Part shown: one piece after another, positions 46,874-54,903 of the stretch | Numbering within the stretch: the first letter of the stretch is position 1 | Layout of the letters: each line of letters starts with the position of its first letter | Origin: Proteiniphilum saccharofermentans | GTDB taxonomy: Bacteria > Bacteroidota > Bacteroidia > Bacteroidales > Dysgonomonadaceae | Direction of reading: 5' to 3' | NCBI RefSeq assembly: GCF_900095135.1 | Contig: NZ_LT605205.1 | Span: forward strand, 992,001 to 1,056,000 | Length of the DNA: 64,000 nucleotides | Position numbers and translations under genes: made by a program | Notes under the pieces: generated by a model | The model's database searches: none | What the model was told of the DNA's origin: nothing | Seen by the model: the letters and a program-made list of their open reading frames with translations, nothing else

Positions 46874-47488
46874 ATGGATGCAATTAGTTTGATTGTACGA
46901 TCGATATTTGTCGACAACATGATTTTCGCCTACTTCCTGGGGATGTGTTCGTTCCTGGCCGTATCGAAAAACGTGAAAACAGCATTGGGGTTAGGTATTG
47001 CGGTGACTTTCGTGCTCGTACTCACCCTGCCCATCAACTATATGCTGGAAAACTATGTGCTGAAAGCAGGTGCCCTGCAATGGCTGGGAGAAGAGTATGC
47101 TGAAGTCGACCTGAGTGTCTTCAGCCTCCTTATCTTCATTGCTGTCATCGCCTCTTTCGTGCAGTTGGTGGAGATGGTTATCGAACGTTTCAGCCCCTCC
47201 CTCTATAGTTCATTGGGTATCTTCCTGCCGCTTATCGCAGTGAACTGCGCGATCCTCGGAGGATCATTGTTTATGCAACAGCGTGAGTTCGCTAATGTCG
47301 GGATGGCCACTGCCTACGGATTCGGTTCAGGGATCGGCTGGTTACTGGCCATCGTGGGACTGGCAGCCATCAGGGAAAAACTGGAATATTCACATGTGCC
47401 AAAACCATTGAAAGGATTAGGTATCACCTTTATTATTACGGCGTTGATGGCCATCGGATTCATGAGTTTTTCCGGAATCGACATTTAA
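46874..47488 (+). CDS. nqrE: Na+-NQR subunit E
   Basis: The 204-residue membrane protein resembles NqrD and has [20 protein letters not shown] and [13 protein letters not shown], with the cysteines that hold the intramembrane [2Fe-2S] cluster. It is separated from nqrD by a repeat-filled gap but keeps the operon order. Confidence 0.95.
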   Translation: MDAISLIVRSIFVDNMIFAYFLGMCSFLAVSKNVKTALGLGIAVTFVLVLTLPINYMLENYVLKAGALQWLGEEYAEVDLSVFSLLIFIAVIASFVQLVEMVIERFSPSLYSSLGIFLPLIAVNCAILGGSLFMQQREFANVGMATAYGFGSGIGWLLAIVGLAAIREKLEYSHVPKPLKGLGITFIITALMAIGFMSFSGIDI

Positions 47489-47523
47489 TCGACAATAGAC
47501 AATAACAAATTATTTATTAAAAT

Positions 47524-48798
47524 ATGAGTGTATTATTGAGCGTGGGTGGGTTGACGATATGGGCGAGTGTCATTGTATTCCTGCTGATCATTTTGGTGCT
47601 TGTGGTGATTATTCTGGTAGCCAAAGCAAAGTTGATGCCTTCCGGTAACGTGAAGATCACCGTGAACGATGAAAAAGAACTGGACGTGCCGATGGGAGGT
47701 ACCCTGTTGAATACGTTGCAGTCACAGAATATATACCTTTCTTCTGCCTGTGGAGGTGGAGGGACTTGTGCCCAGTGCCGGTGCCGGGTAGTAGAAGGTG
47801 GTGGTGAGATCCTGCCTACCGAAAAAGGACATTTCAGTCGCAAGGAACAGTTGAACGATTGGCGTTTGAGTTGTCAGGTAAAAGTGAAGGAAGATATGAC
47901 CATCATTGTGCCGGAAGAGGTATTCGGTATCAAAGAGTGGGAATGTGAGGTGATCTCTAACCATAACGTGGCTTCGTTCATCAAGGAATTTGTGGTGAAA
48001 TTGCCCGAAGGGGAGAAACTCGATTTCAAACCGGGTTCATACAGCCAGATCAGGGTTCCTAAATATGACCAGATAAGGTACTCAGACTTCATTATCGATG
48101 AAGAGTACAAGAGTGAGTGGGATAGAAATAATATGTGGGAACTAGTGGCTAAGAACGAAGAAGACACTGTACGCGCTTATTCCATGGCCAATTATCCCGC
48201 AGAAGGTAATATCATTACTCTCAACGTACGTGTGGCAACTCCGCCGTTCGACAGGGAGAAGGGTGCATGGATGAATGTCAATCCGGGTATCGTGTCATCT
48301 TATATCTTTAACCTGAAACCGGGTGATAAGGTGATGATGTCGGGTCCATACGGAGATTTCCACCCGATCCTCGATAGTAAACGTGAGATGCTTTGGGTAG
48401 GTGGTGGCGCCGGTATGGCTCCACTGCGTTCGCAGATCATGCACCTGACCAAGACGTTAAAAATTACCGACCGGAAAATGTCTTACTTCTACGGTGCAAG
48501 GGCACTGATCGAGGCATTCTATCTGGAAGATTTCTATGAACTCGAAAGGGAATTCCCCAACTTCTCGTTCCATCTGGCACTCGACAGGCCCGATCCGGCA
48601 GCCGACGCAGCAGGTGTGAAGTACACGCCGGGATTTGTACATCAGGTGATCCACGATACTTATCTGAAAGACCACGATGCTCCCGAAGATATCGAATACT
48701 ACATGTGTGGTCCCGGCCCAATGGCAAACGCAGTACAGCGTATGCTCGACAGCCTGGGTGTTCCGCCCGAGATGATCATGTTCGACGACTTCGGATAA
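47524..48798 (+). CDS. nqrF: Na+-NQR subunit F, NADH-oxidising
   Basis: The 424-residue protein has an N-terminal helix, a ferredoxin domain with SSACGGGGTCAQCRC and a fourth cysteine in RLSCQVKV, an FAD-binding domain with RAYSMANYP, and an NADH-binding domain with GGGAGMAPLRSQ and CGPGPM. It is the entry site for electrons from NADH. A terminator lies about 33 bp after the stop. Confidence 0.96.
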   Translation: MSVLLSVGGLTIWASVIVFLLIILVLVVIILVAKAKLMPSGNVKITVNDEKELDVPMGGTLLNTLQSQNIYLSSACGGGGTCAQCRCRVVEGGGEILPTEKGHFSRKEQLNDWRLSCQVKVKEDMTIIVPEEVFGIKEWECEVISNHNVASFIKEFVVKLPEGEKLDFKPGSYSQIRVPKYDQIRYSDFIIDEEYKSEWDRNNMWELVAKNEEDTVRAYSMANYPAEGNIITLNVRVATPPFDREKGAWMNVNPGIVSSYIFNLKPGDKVMMSGPYGDFHPILDSKREMLWVGGGAGMAPLRSQIMHLTKTLKITDRKMSYFYGARALIEAFYLEDFYELEREFPNFSFHLALDRPDPAADAAGVKYTPGFVHQVIHDTYLKDHDAPEDIEYYMCGPGPMANAVQRMLDSLGVPPEMIMFDDFG

Positions 48799-48830
48799 TT
48801 ACGGAAGGAAATAAACAATCTATATATTTG

Positions 48831-48868
48831 ACGGCATTCTCTGTAGTAGGGGATGCCGTTTCTTTTGG
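48831..48868 (+). terminator. Terminator of the nqr operon
   Basis: ACGGCAT at 48831-48837 pairs with ATGCCGT at 48853-48859, followed by TTCTTTT. Confidence 0.7.
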
Positions 48869-48907
48869 AATAAGGAGATGTGTTGTATTATATAGAACTA
48901 TATCTAA

Positions 48908-49492
48908 TCATACAATATTGCATACCGGGAGGGATATTCCATCATCTATATCCAACATGGCATTGATAAGGTAGATGCAATCATATTCCGGGAGAGTATT
49001 GCGGTGGATAATTCTCTCTGCGATGACCCCTTCGCGAAGGAGTTTTTGCCGCTTGGTGCCATTTAACAGCGGACTCTCCGGTGTAAAATACTGCTCCCCC
49101 TTGCTGAATACTACATTGCTGTAAGAGGTATCTGTAATAAGACCGTTCCGGGTGATAAGGATCCCATCACAGTCGCCTTTTTGCGCCAACAGGGCATTTA
49201 GCTGCCTCCTGTCGGCAAATTTAAATGAGTAATCGACCGACGCCTCTATCAACTTCAACGAGGTTATCTTATTGAGAAGATAGGATTCAAATGATACCTC
49301 TTGGATAGCCTTGTGATAAATGATCCGGCATTTTACTTTAGTATCCTGTAGTTTATCCGGAAGAAGTGTTGGTAGATCGGGCAACTTGGGCGCGTTGAAT
49401 CCAAAATGGGCGGCTGTCTGTTGCATCCGTTCTTCATGGCACTGCATGTTTTGAATCTCTCCGTGAAGTATGCAAATGGTTTCTAAAAACAT
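48908..49492 (-). CDS. pabC: Aminotransferase class IV, probable aminodeoxychorismate lyase
   Basis: The 194-residue product is short for fold-type IV PLP enzymes (usually about 270) but keeps the lysine-bearing segment region (EVSFESYLLNKITSLKLIE) and GILITRNGLITDTSYSNVVF, the conserved Thr-Asn pattern of the PLP pocket. The pabB-like gene lies 21 bp upstream on the same strand, so it should make 4-aminobenzoate from aminodeoxychorismate for folate. Small forms like this are common in Bacteroidetes. Confidence 0.78.
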   Translation of the reverse strand: MFLETICILHGEIQNMQCHEERMQQTAAHFGFNAPKLPDLPTLLPDKLQDTKVKCRIIYHKAIQEVSFESYLLNKITSLKLIEASVDYSFKFADRRQLNALLAQKGDCDGILITRNGLITDTSYSNVVFSKGEQYFTPESPLLNGTKRQKLLREGVIAERIIHRNTLPEYDCIYLINAMLDIDDGISLPVCNIV

Positions 49493-49513
49493 ATCAGTCG
49501 AAATTTAGAATGA

Positions 49514-50524
49514 CTAATGTAATGGCAGATATATTTTCCGGATTGCTTCCTCGTACTCTTTCCTGCTACTGCTATTGGCGGTAATGCCGCCGCCGCTGCG
49601 GAAAAAGAGTTGTGAACCGCATTGTTCAATGAATCGGATCAATACAAACGATTCTAGTTTTTTACCATCGAAATAACCGGCTACACCGGTGTAGAAGCCG
49701 CGTGCTTCCTTTTCAGCCTCCTTGATGATGCGAAGCGTAGCCTCCTTGGGCGCTCCCGATACGGAACCGGCCGGCAATAATTCGAAGAAAAGTGTTCCCA
49801 GGATATCGAGATACCCTTCCGCCAGAGTTCCCTCGATCTCGGAACTTACCTGTAATATGGATCCCCTGTTTGTCTCCAATGCATCTATGTATCTGAAACG
49901 GTTTACTTTTACAGAGGTAGCTATCCGGCTCAAGTCGTTACGAAGCAGATCCACGATAGTATTATGTTCCGCCGTCTCTTTCCGGTCATTTAACACGATA
50001 TCCCGCGCATAAGGCAGACGTCCGTCGATAGTTCCTTTCATCGGGAAAGTGAATATTTTTCCCTGCTCTATCCGTACAAAACACTCCGGAGAGAAGCATA
50101 CCCATTTGCCTGGCAGGCAGAGCTTATAGGTCGCCCTGCTGGAGAGAAAAATTTCTTCAAATGAGAGAGAACACCTCAATGGAGTTTTTATAGTGAGATT
50201 GACAAGGTAGGAGTCACCTCGTTTCAACCCGTCCATCACCACATTAAAACGCTGTAGATAGGTGACGTAATCTTCAGGATCGGCCTCAAATAAATAGCTG
50301 TCTGTCTGATGAGAAAGAAAAGAGAATGACTTGGGTGTCCCGGAAAGCCCGTGAGGGAAGGTGTTGGACATGCCTTTGATGTCGAAAAGGATCTCTTGTT
50401 GCGACAACGGATCGGCAACAAAAAATCCCTCCCGCATCTCAAAATCTACTGCAAACAGAAACGGCTTTCTCGCTTTTCCCGCTTCGTTCATTTTCTCCTT
50501 TATTTCATTACTGTCGAAAAACAT
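49514..50524 (-). CDS. pabB: Aminodeoxychorismate synthase component I
   Basis: The 336-residue protein is a chorismate-binding enzyme with FPMKGTIDG, the PIKGT-like motif with catalytic lysine of PabB, then EHNTIVDLLRNDLSRI, PAGSVSGAPKEAT and GFYTGVAGYF. It lacks the long N-terminal region of anthranilate synthase TrpE. It makes 4-amino-4-deoxychorismate with a glutaminase subunit (PabA) that is not in this window. Confidence 0.9.
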   Translation of the reverse strand: MFFDSNEIKEKMNEAGKARKPFLFAVDFEMREGFFVADPLSQQEILFDIKGMSNTFPHGLSGTPKSFSFLSHQTDSYLFEADPEDYVTYLQRFNVVMDGLKRGDSYLVNLTIKTPLRCSLSFEEIFLSSRATYKLCLPGKWVCFSPECFVRIEQGKIFTFPMKGTIDGRLPYARDIVLNDRKETAEHNTIVDLLRNDLSRIATSVKVNRFRYIDALETNRGSILQVSSEIEGTLAEGYLDILGTLFFELLPAGSVSGAPKEATLRIIKEAEKEARGFYTGVAGYFDGKKLESFVLIRFIEQCGSQLFFRSGGGITANSSSRKEYEEAIRKIYLPLH

Positions 50525-50923
50525 GATGCAAATATAGTGAACTATTTCGTTAAGCTAAATGAGTAAAGAGCAAACTTGTTTGAACTTTGCCATAGCGAGA
50601 AATAGTCTGATAAAATCGAAAGCCGAATGGTAAGCCAAACTTGTTTGAGCTTACCTGAGGCGCATCTTATATTCTATAAATATAGTGATAGTGAAAGCAT
50701 CCTATATTCTACAAACATGAACAATTCGCAACTGATAGATGTTTTGTGTGATGAATGATGTGAGGTGTAGTCCTATTTTGTTGTGCGAATCCACCGGATA
50801 ACAGGATCAACGATAATATACTGATTTTTTGACTTATTTGAGTAGTATAATGTTTCAATTCGGAGATTATTGGCTCAAATAAAGAATAAAATGAAATTTT
50901 TTTGAAGAAAATTGTGAAAATAT
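50525..50923. other. Intergenic region between pabB and the leuA promoter
   Basis: No convincing gene is present. 50551-50655 holds a hairpin repeat; the remainder is AT-rich. One stretch at about 50709-50957 is open on the minus strand but has the composition of noncoding DNA and overlaps the leuA promoter. Confidence 0.6.
50551..50655. repeat. Hairpin-containing repeat, two units upstream of pabB
   Basis: TAAGCTAAATGAG followed by CAAAC-TT-GTTTG (50571-50582) and AACTTTGCCATAGCGAG is a close match to the rplE-rpsN gap. A second symmetric CAAACTTGTTTG at 50636-50647 is nested in GGTAAGC/GCTTACC (50629-50635 with 50649-50655). Confidence 0.75.
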
Positions 50924-50954
50924 TTTGTTTGTATGGATTTTTGCGTTTACTTTG
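50924..50954 (+). promoter_or_regulatory. Promoter of the branched-chain amino acid operon
   Basis: TTTG at 50924-50927 and TTACTTTG at 50947-50954 are 19 bp apart, a one-mismatch fit to the Bacteroidales -33/-7 pattern. Transcription should start near 50961, about 28 nt before the leader peptide ATG. Confidence 0.6.
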
Positions 50955-50988
50955 CACCCATTAAACAGGAAAAATTTCAATTTGTCGT

Positions 50989-51051
50989 ATGTATTATCAG
51001 GTCGATATTCTAGTCATTTCTATTCTACTTCTGGAAAAATTCGGAGGGTGA
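50989..51051 (+). CDS. Branched-chain leader peptide of the leu-ilv operon
   Basis: A 20-codon frame reads MYYQVDILVISILLLEKFGG and ends in TGA. Nine of residues 5-15 are Val, Ile or Leu, and the codons ATT, CTA, CTT and CTG are mixed. It lies between a good promoter and a perfect terminator hairpin, 109 bp before leuA. This is the composition and position of leader peptides that sense charged tRNA for Val, Ile and Leu. No protein function is expected; translation itself would be the sensor. A chance ORF with this content at this place is unlikely. Confidence 0.85.
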   Translation: MYYQVDILVISILLLEKFGG

Positions 51052-51132
51052 GACTGGCATATCTGTGATTTACATTAGGTAAAAAATATAGGGATAACCT
51101 TTCTCACCGAGTGAGAAAGGTTATCCTTTTTT
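51047..51132 (+). terminator. Transcription attenuator of the leu-ilv operon with antiterminator segment
   Basis: GGATAACCTTTCTCAC at 51092-51107 pairs with all 16 bases of 51111-51126 around a CGA loop and is followed by six Ts: a strong terminator in front of leuA. GGTGAGA at 51047-51053 includes the leader stop codon and is exactly complementary to TCTCACC at 51102-51108 in the terminator's 5' arm and loop. A ribosome stalled on the Ile/Leu codons would leave it free to pair and open the terminator; a ribosome at the stop would cover it. Mechanism is inferred from this geometry. Confidence 0.8.
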
Positions 51133-51159
51133 ATAAAGCTAATAAAAAGGTGAATAATA

Positions 51160-52647
51160 ATGGAACGTATTTATGTATTTGATACAACATTAAGAGATGG
51201 CGAACAGGTTCCCGGTTGTCAGTTGAACACCATTGAGAAGATCCAGGTTGCACAAGCTCTTGAGTTGTTGGGGGTGGATGTAATAGAAGCCGGTTTTCCC
51301 GTATCAAGTCCGGGCGACTTCAATTCGGTAGTCGAAATCTCAAAAGCGGTCACCTGGCCGACTATCTGTGCACTAACCCGTGCTGTTGAAAAGGATATTG
51401 AGGTGGCTGCCGAGGCGTTGAAGTATGCCAAGAGGAAACGGATCCACACCGGTATCGGCACATCCGACTCACATATTAAATACAAGTTCAACTCCAACCG
51501 TGAGGAGATCATCGAACGGGCCGTAAAGGCGGTGAAATATGCCCGTCGTTTCGTGGATGACGTGGAATTCTACGCAGAAGATGCAGGACGCACCGACAAT
51601 GAATACCTTGCCCGGGTGGTACAAGCTGTAGTCAATGCAGGGGCTACCGTAGTGAATATACCCGACACGACCGGCTATTGCTTCCCCGACGAATACGGAG
51701 CAAAAATAAAGTATCTTATAGATAACGTAGACCTGAAAGATGCCATCCTCTCCACCCACTGCCATCAGGATTTGGGAATGGCTACTGCCAACACCATTTC
51801 GGGTGTGCTCAACGGGGCCCGTCAGGTGGAAGTAACCGTCAACGGTATCGGTGAACGTGCCGGAAATACATCGCTCGAAGAAGTGGTGATGGCATTCAAG
51901 AGCCACAAAGACCGCGGATTCGAGACCAATATCAATACACAACATATTTATTCTGCCAGCCGGATGGTATCGAGCCTGATGAATATGCCGGTACAACCCA
52001 ATAAGGCGATTGTGGGAAGGAATGCTTTTGCACATTCTTCCGGAATCCACCAGGATGGTGTCCTCAAGAATGTTGAAACTTACGAAATCATCAATCCCAA
52101 AGATGTAGGAATCGATGATAATGCTATCGTGCTGACTGCCCGTAGTGGACGTGCGGCACTCAAAAACCGCCTGTCGAGCCTGGGCGTGAAACTCGAACCC
52201 CAGGAATTGGATGAGATATATCAGAAGTTCCTTGAAATGGCCGACAAGAAAAAAAATATCAATGACGATGATATACTGATGTTGGTGGGTAAAGATGCAC
52301 GTTTGGACAGGATTAAAGTAGAATACCTCCAGGTATTGTGTGGTATCGGTGTGCGCGATGTAGCCAGCATAGCCCTGAATATTGCCGGAGAACGCTTCGA
52401 AGCGACAGCAAGTGGTAATGGCCCGGTAGATGCAGCTATTCGTGCGGTGAAGAACATTATCCGCAGGAAGGTGAAAATTCGGGAATTCCTTATTCAGGCA
52501 ATCGACCATGGTAGTGATGACATAGGTAAGGTCCACATGCAGGTGGAGCACAACGATATTGTTTATTACGGTTTCTCGGCCAATACCGATATCGTCGCAG
52601 CATCTGTAGAGGCATTTATTGACGCTGTGAATAAGTTCGTTGAATGA
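51160..52647 (+). CDS. leuA: 2-isopropylmalate synthase
   Basis: The 495-residue enzyme has the HMGL-like barrel ([27 protein letters not shown] with the metal-binding histidines, and [14 protein letters not shown]) and a C-terminal LeuA dimer/regulatory domain (about 385-495). It condenses 2-ketoisovalerate with acetyl-CoA, the first leucine-specific step. It is the first structural gene of the operon behind the attenuator. Confidence 0.95.
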   Translation: MERIYVFDTTLRDGEQVPGCQLNTIEKIQVAQALELLGVDVIEAGFPVSSPGDFNSVVEISKAVTWPTICALTRAVEKDIEVAAEALKYAKRKRIHTGIGTSDSHIKYKFNSNREEIIERAVKAVKYARRFVDDVEFYAEDAGRTDNEYLARVVQAVVNAGATVVNIPDTTGYCFPDEYGAKIKYLIDNVDLKDAILSTHCHQDLGMATANTISGVLNGARQVEVTVNGIGERAGNTSLEEVVMAFKSHKDRGFETNINTQHIYSASRMVSSLMNMPVQPNKAIVGRNAFAHSSGIHQDGVLKNVETYEIINPKDVGIDDNAIVLTARSGRAALKNRLSSLGVKLEPQELDEIYQKFLEMADKKKNINDDDILMLVGKDARLDRIKVEYLQVLCGIGVRDVASIALNIAGERFEATASGNGPVDAAIRAVKNIIRRKVKIREFLIQAIDHGSDDIGKVHMQVEHNDIVYYGFSANTDIVAASVEAFIDAVNKFVE

Positions 52648-52659
52648 AGTGGGAAGGTG

Positions 52660-52688
52660 TAATTTGTAATTAGTAATTTGTAATTAAA
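52660..52688 (+). repeat. TAATTRGTAATT-type junction repeat before leuC
   Basis: TAATTTGTAATTAGTAATTT and GTAATTAAAA fill the leuA-leuC gap and end 4 bp before the ATG. The local sequence is nearly free of G and C. Confidence 0.75.
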
Positions 52689-52692
52689 ATAT

Positions 52693-54075
52693 ATGAAGAC
52701 TCTTTTTGATAAGATATGGGATGCGCATGTGGTGACGACCGTGAAAGATGGTCCCACCCAATTATACATCGACAGGCATTTGTGTCACGAAGTGACCAGC
52801 CCCCAGGCCTTTGCTGGCCTTAGGGCACGTGGGTTGACGGTGTTCCGTCCAAAGCAGACTACGTTGACGGCCGACCATAATATTCCCACGATGTGGCAGA
52901 ACAAGCCTATTCGTGATTCTATTTCCCGTTTTCAGGTGGAAACATTGGCTAAAAATGCATCGGATTTTGGATTGACTTATTATGGATTAAATAACCCTAA
53001 GAATGGGATCGTACATGTAATCGGGCCGGAGAATGGTTATACCCAGCCCGGTATGACCATCGTATGTGGCGATAGCCATACTTCTACCCATGGTGCTTTT
53101 GGTGCCATTGCCTTTGGTATCGGTACCAGTGAGGTGGAAATGGTGTTGGCGTCGCAGTGTATCCTGCAGACACGCCCCAAAACCATGCGGATCAATTTTG
53201 AAGGAAAGTTGGGTAAAAATGTAAGTGCAAAAGATATGGCACTTTATATGATTTCCCAGTTGACTACCGGGGGCGCTACCGGCTATTTTGTGGAATATGC
53301 CGGTGAAGCGGTACGCAATCTCACTATGGAAGAGCGGATGACTCTTTGCAACCTCAGTATTGAAATGGGTGCACGTGGAGGATTAGTGGCTCCCGATGAA
53401 ACTACCTTTAACTATATCAAGGGACGTGAATTTGCTCCCAAAGGTGAAAAATGGGAAAAAGCAGTGGCTTATTGGAAAACACTGAAAAGCGATGATGGTG
53501 CCGCCTTTGACAAAGAGGTGACTTTCGATGTGGGCAAGATCCGTCCGATGATTACTTATGGAACCAACCCTGGTATGGGAATGCCTATAGACGGCACTAT
53601 CCCCCGCCTGGATGAAATAGACGAGGCCGGGAAGATATCATTCGAAAAATCGTTAAATTATATGGGATTCTCTCCCGGAGAAAAATTAGAAGGGAAACAG
53701 ATCGATTATGTCTTTCTGGGGAGTTGTACCAACGGTCGTATCGAAGATTTCAGGGTATTTACCAGTTACGTGAAAGGTAAAAAGAAGGCCAATAATGTAA
53801 CGGCATGGTTAGTACCCGGCAGTTGGCAGGTGCGTAAACAGATTGAAGCAGAAGGACTCGACAAGATACTGGAAGAGGCCGGTTTTGAATTGCGTCAGCC
53901 GGGTTGTTCAGCCTGTCTGGCGATGAACGATGATAAAGTCCCGGCAGGGAAATATGCAGTTTCCACTTCTAACCGGAATTTTGAAGGAAGACAGGGACCC
54001 GGAGCAAGAACGATCCTCGCCGGTCCGTTAGTGGCTGCAGCAGCAGCAGTTAATGGGAAAATAACGCAACCGTAA
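52693..54075 (+). CDS. leuC: 3-isopropylmalate dehydratase large subunit
   Basis: The 460-residue aconitase-family protein has the [4Fe-4S] ligands in LGSCTNGR and [11 protein letters not shown] and the substrate segments [13 protein letters not shown] and [11 protein letters not shown]. With LeuD it isomerises 2- to 3-isopropylmalate. If the second synthase makes citramalate, LeuCD probably also acts on it. Confidence 0.96.
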   Translation: MKTLFDKIWDAHVVTTVKDGPTQLYIDRHLCHEVTSPQAFAGLRARGLTVFRPKQTTLTADHNIPTMWQNKPIRDSISRFQVETLAKNASDFGLTYYGLNNPKNGIVHVIGPENGYTQPGMTIVCGDSHTSTHGAFGAIAFGIGTSEVEMVLASQCILQTRPKTMRINFEGKLGKNVSAKDMALYMISQLTTGGATGYFVEYAGEAVRNLTMEERMTLCNLSIEMGARGGLVAPDETTFNYIKGREFAPKGEKWEKAVAYWKTLKSDDGAAFDKEVTFDVGKIRPMITYGTNPGMGMPIDGTIPRLDEIDEAGKISFEKSLNYMGFSPGEKLEGKQIDYVFLGSCTNGRIEDFRVFTSYVKGKKKANNVTAWLVPGSWQVRKQIEAEGLDKILEEAGFELRQPGCSACLAMNDDKVPAGKYAVSTSNRNFEGRQGPGARTILAGPLVAAAAAVNGKITQP

Positions 54076-54078
54076 CTA

Positions 54079-54240
54079 ATCCCGACAAGTCGGGACATAT
54101 AGTGCCAATCGAAGCGTAGCGAAGATCCCGATATGTCGGGATGAGATTAATAAGCTAATGAGAATTCAGAATTCGGAGTTCAAAATCTTGAATCTTGAAT
54201 TTTGAATCTTAAATTTTGAATTTTGAATCTTGAATTTTGA
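54079..54240. repeat. Compound junction repeat between leuC and leuD
   Basis: Two CCCG palindromes (54079-54097 and 54125-54142) flank AGTGCCAATC and GAAGCGTAGCGAAG. They are followed by seven or more TTGAATCTTGAATTT-type units at 54187-54240, ending 8 bp before the leuD start. Confidence 0.8.
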
Positions 54241-54247
54241 AAAAATA

Positions 54248-54847
54248 ATGGAAAAGTTTAAAACAATAACATCAACATATGTGCCACTTCCTATTGAGAA
54301 TGTGGATACTGACCAGATCATCCCCGCGCGCTTCCTGAAAGCAACTACGCGTGAAGGATTCGGTGATAACCTGTTTGCCGACTGGCGTTATGACAAGGAT
54401 GGAAATCCCAAATCGGATTTTGTACTGAATAACCCGACTTATTCGGGAGAAGTATTGGTAGCCGGAAAAAATTTCGGTAGTGGCAGTAGCCGCGAGCATG
54501 CGGCCTGGGCAATCGGTGGTTACGGGTTTAAGGTGGTCGTATCGAGCTTCTTCGCCGATATTTTCCGTAACAACGCCCTTAACAACGGCATCCTGCCGGT
54601 AGTCGTGAGCGAAAAGTTCCTGAGTGAACTGTTTAAATCTGTAAATAACAATCCGCAGGCAACGGTGACAGTCAATCTGGAAGAGCAAACCATTTCAAAT
54701 AACGAAACCGGCACGGTTGAATCGTTCGAGATCAATCCTTACAAGAAAGAGTGCCTGTTGAAAGGTTTGGATGATATCGACTTTCTCCTTTCCAATAGGG
54801 ATAAGATTGAGGAATATGAGAGAAATCGTGCCTTTGCGTACGAATAG
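54248..54847 (+). CDS. leuD: 3-isopropylmalate dehydratase small subunit
   Basis: The ATG at 54248 gives 199 residues (MEKFKTITSTYVPLPIENVD); an upstream TTG at 54230 lies inside the repeat and is rejected. The active-site loop FGSGSSREHAAWAIGGYG is intact. It pairs with LeuC. Confidence 0.95.
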   Translation: MEKFKTITSTYVPLPIENVDTDQIIPARFLKATTREGFGDNLFADWRYDKDGNPKSDFVLNNPTYSGEVLVAGKNFGSGSSREHAAWAIGGYGFKVVVSSFFADIFRNNALNNGILPVVVSEKFLSELFKSVNNNPQATVTVNLEEQTISNNETGTVESFEINPYKKECLLKGLDDIDFLLSNRDKIEEYERNRAFAYE

Positions 54848-54903
54848 ATTCCAGATTTAAGATTCAAGACGAATTGGTAATTAGTCATTAAACAAAGGTT
54901 GTT
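54848..54903 (+). repeat. Junction repeat between leuD and the second synthase gene
   Basis: GATTTAAGATTCAAGACG is the reverse form of the TTGAATCTTG unit and is followed by AATTGGTAATTAGTCATTAA, a unit of the TAATTRGTAATT family. The two families meet in one 56-bp gap. Confidence 0.65.

Noticed and set aside
50709-50957. 82-codon minus-strand open frame upstream of leuA
   Set aside because: AT-rich noncoding composition, overlaps the leuA promoter, no recognisable features.
50955-51159. T-box or other ligand riboswitch in the leuA leader
   Set aside because: No T-box sequence or specifier-loop layout was seen; a translated leader with terminator explains the region better.
51469-52551. Long open frame (360 codons) on the minus strand within leuA
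   Set aside because: It is antisense to a fully conserved enzyme; Cys/His/Tyr-rich content is typical of antisense translation.
54181-54240. CRISPR array in the leuC-leuD gap
   Set aside because: Units are short, contiguous and without unique spacers, and no cas genes are present.
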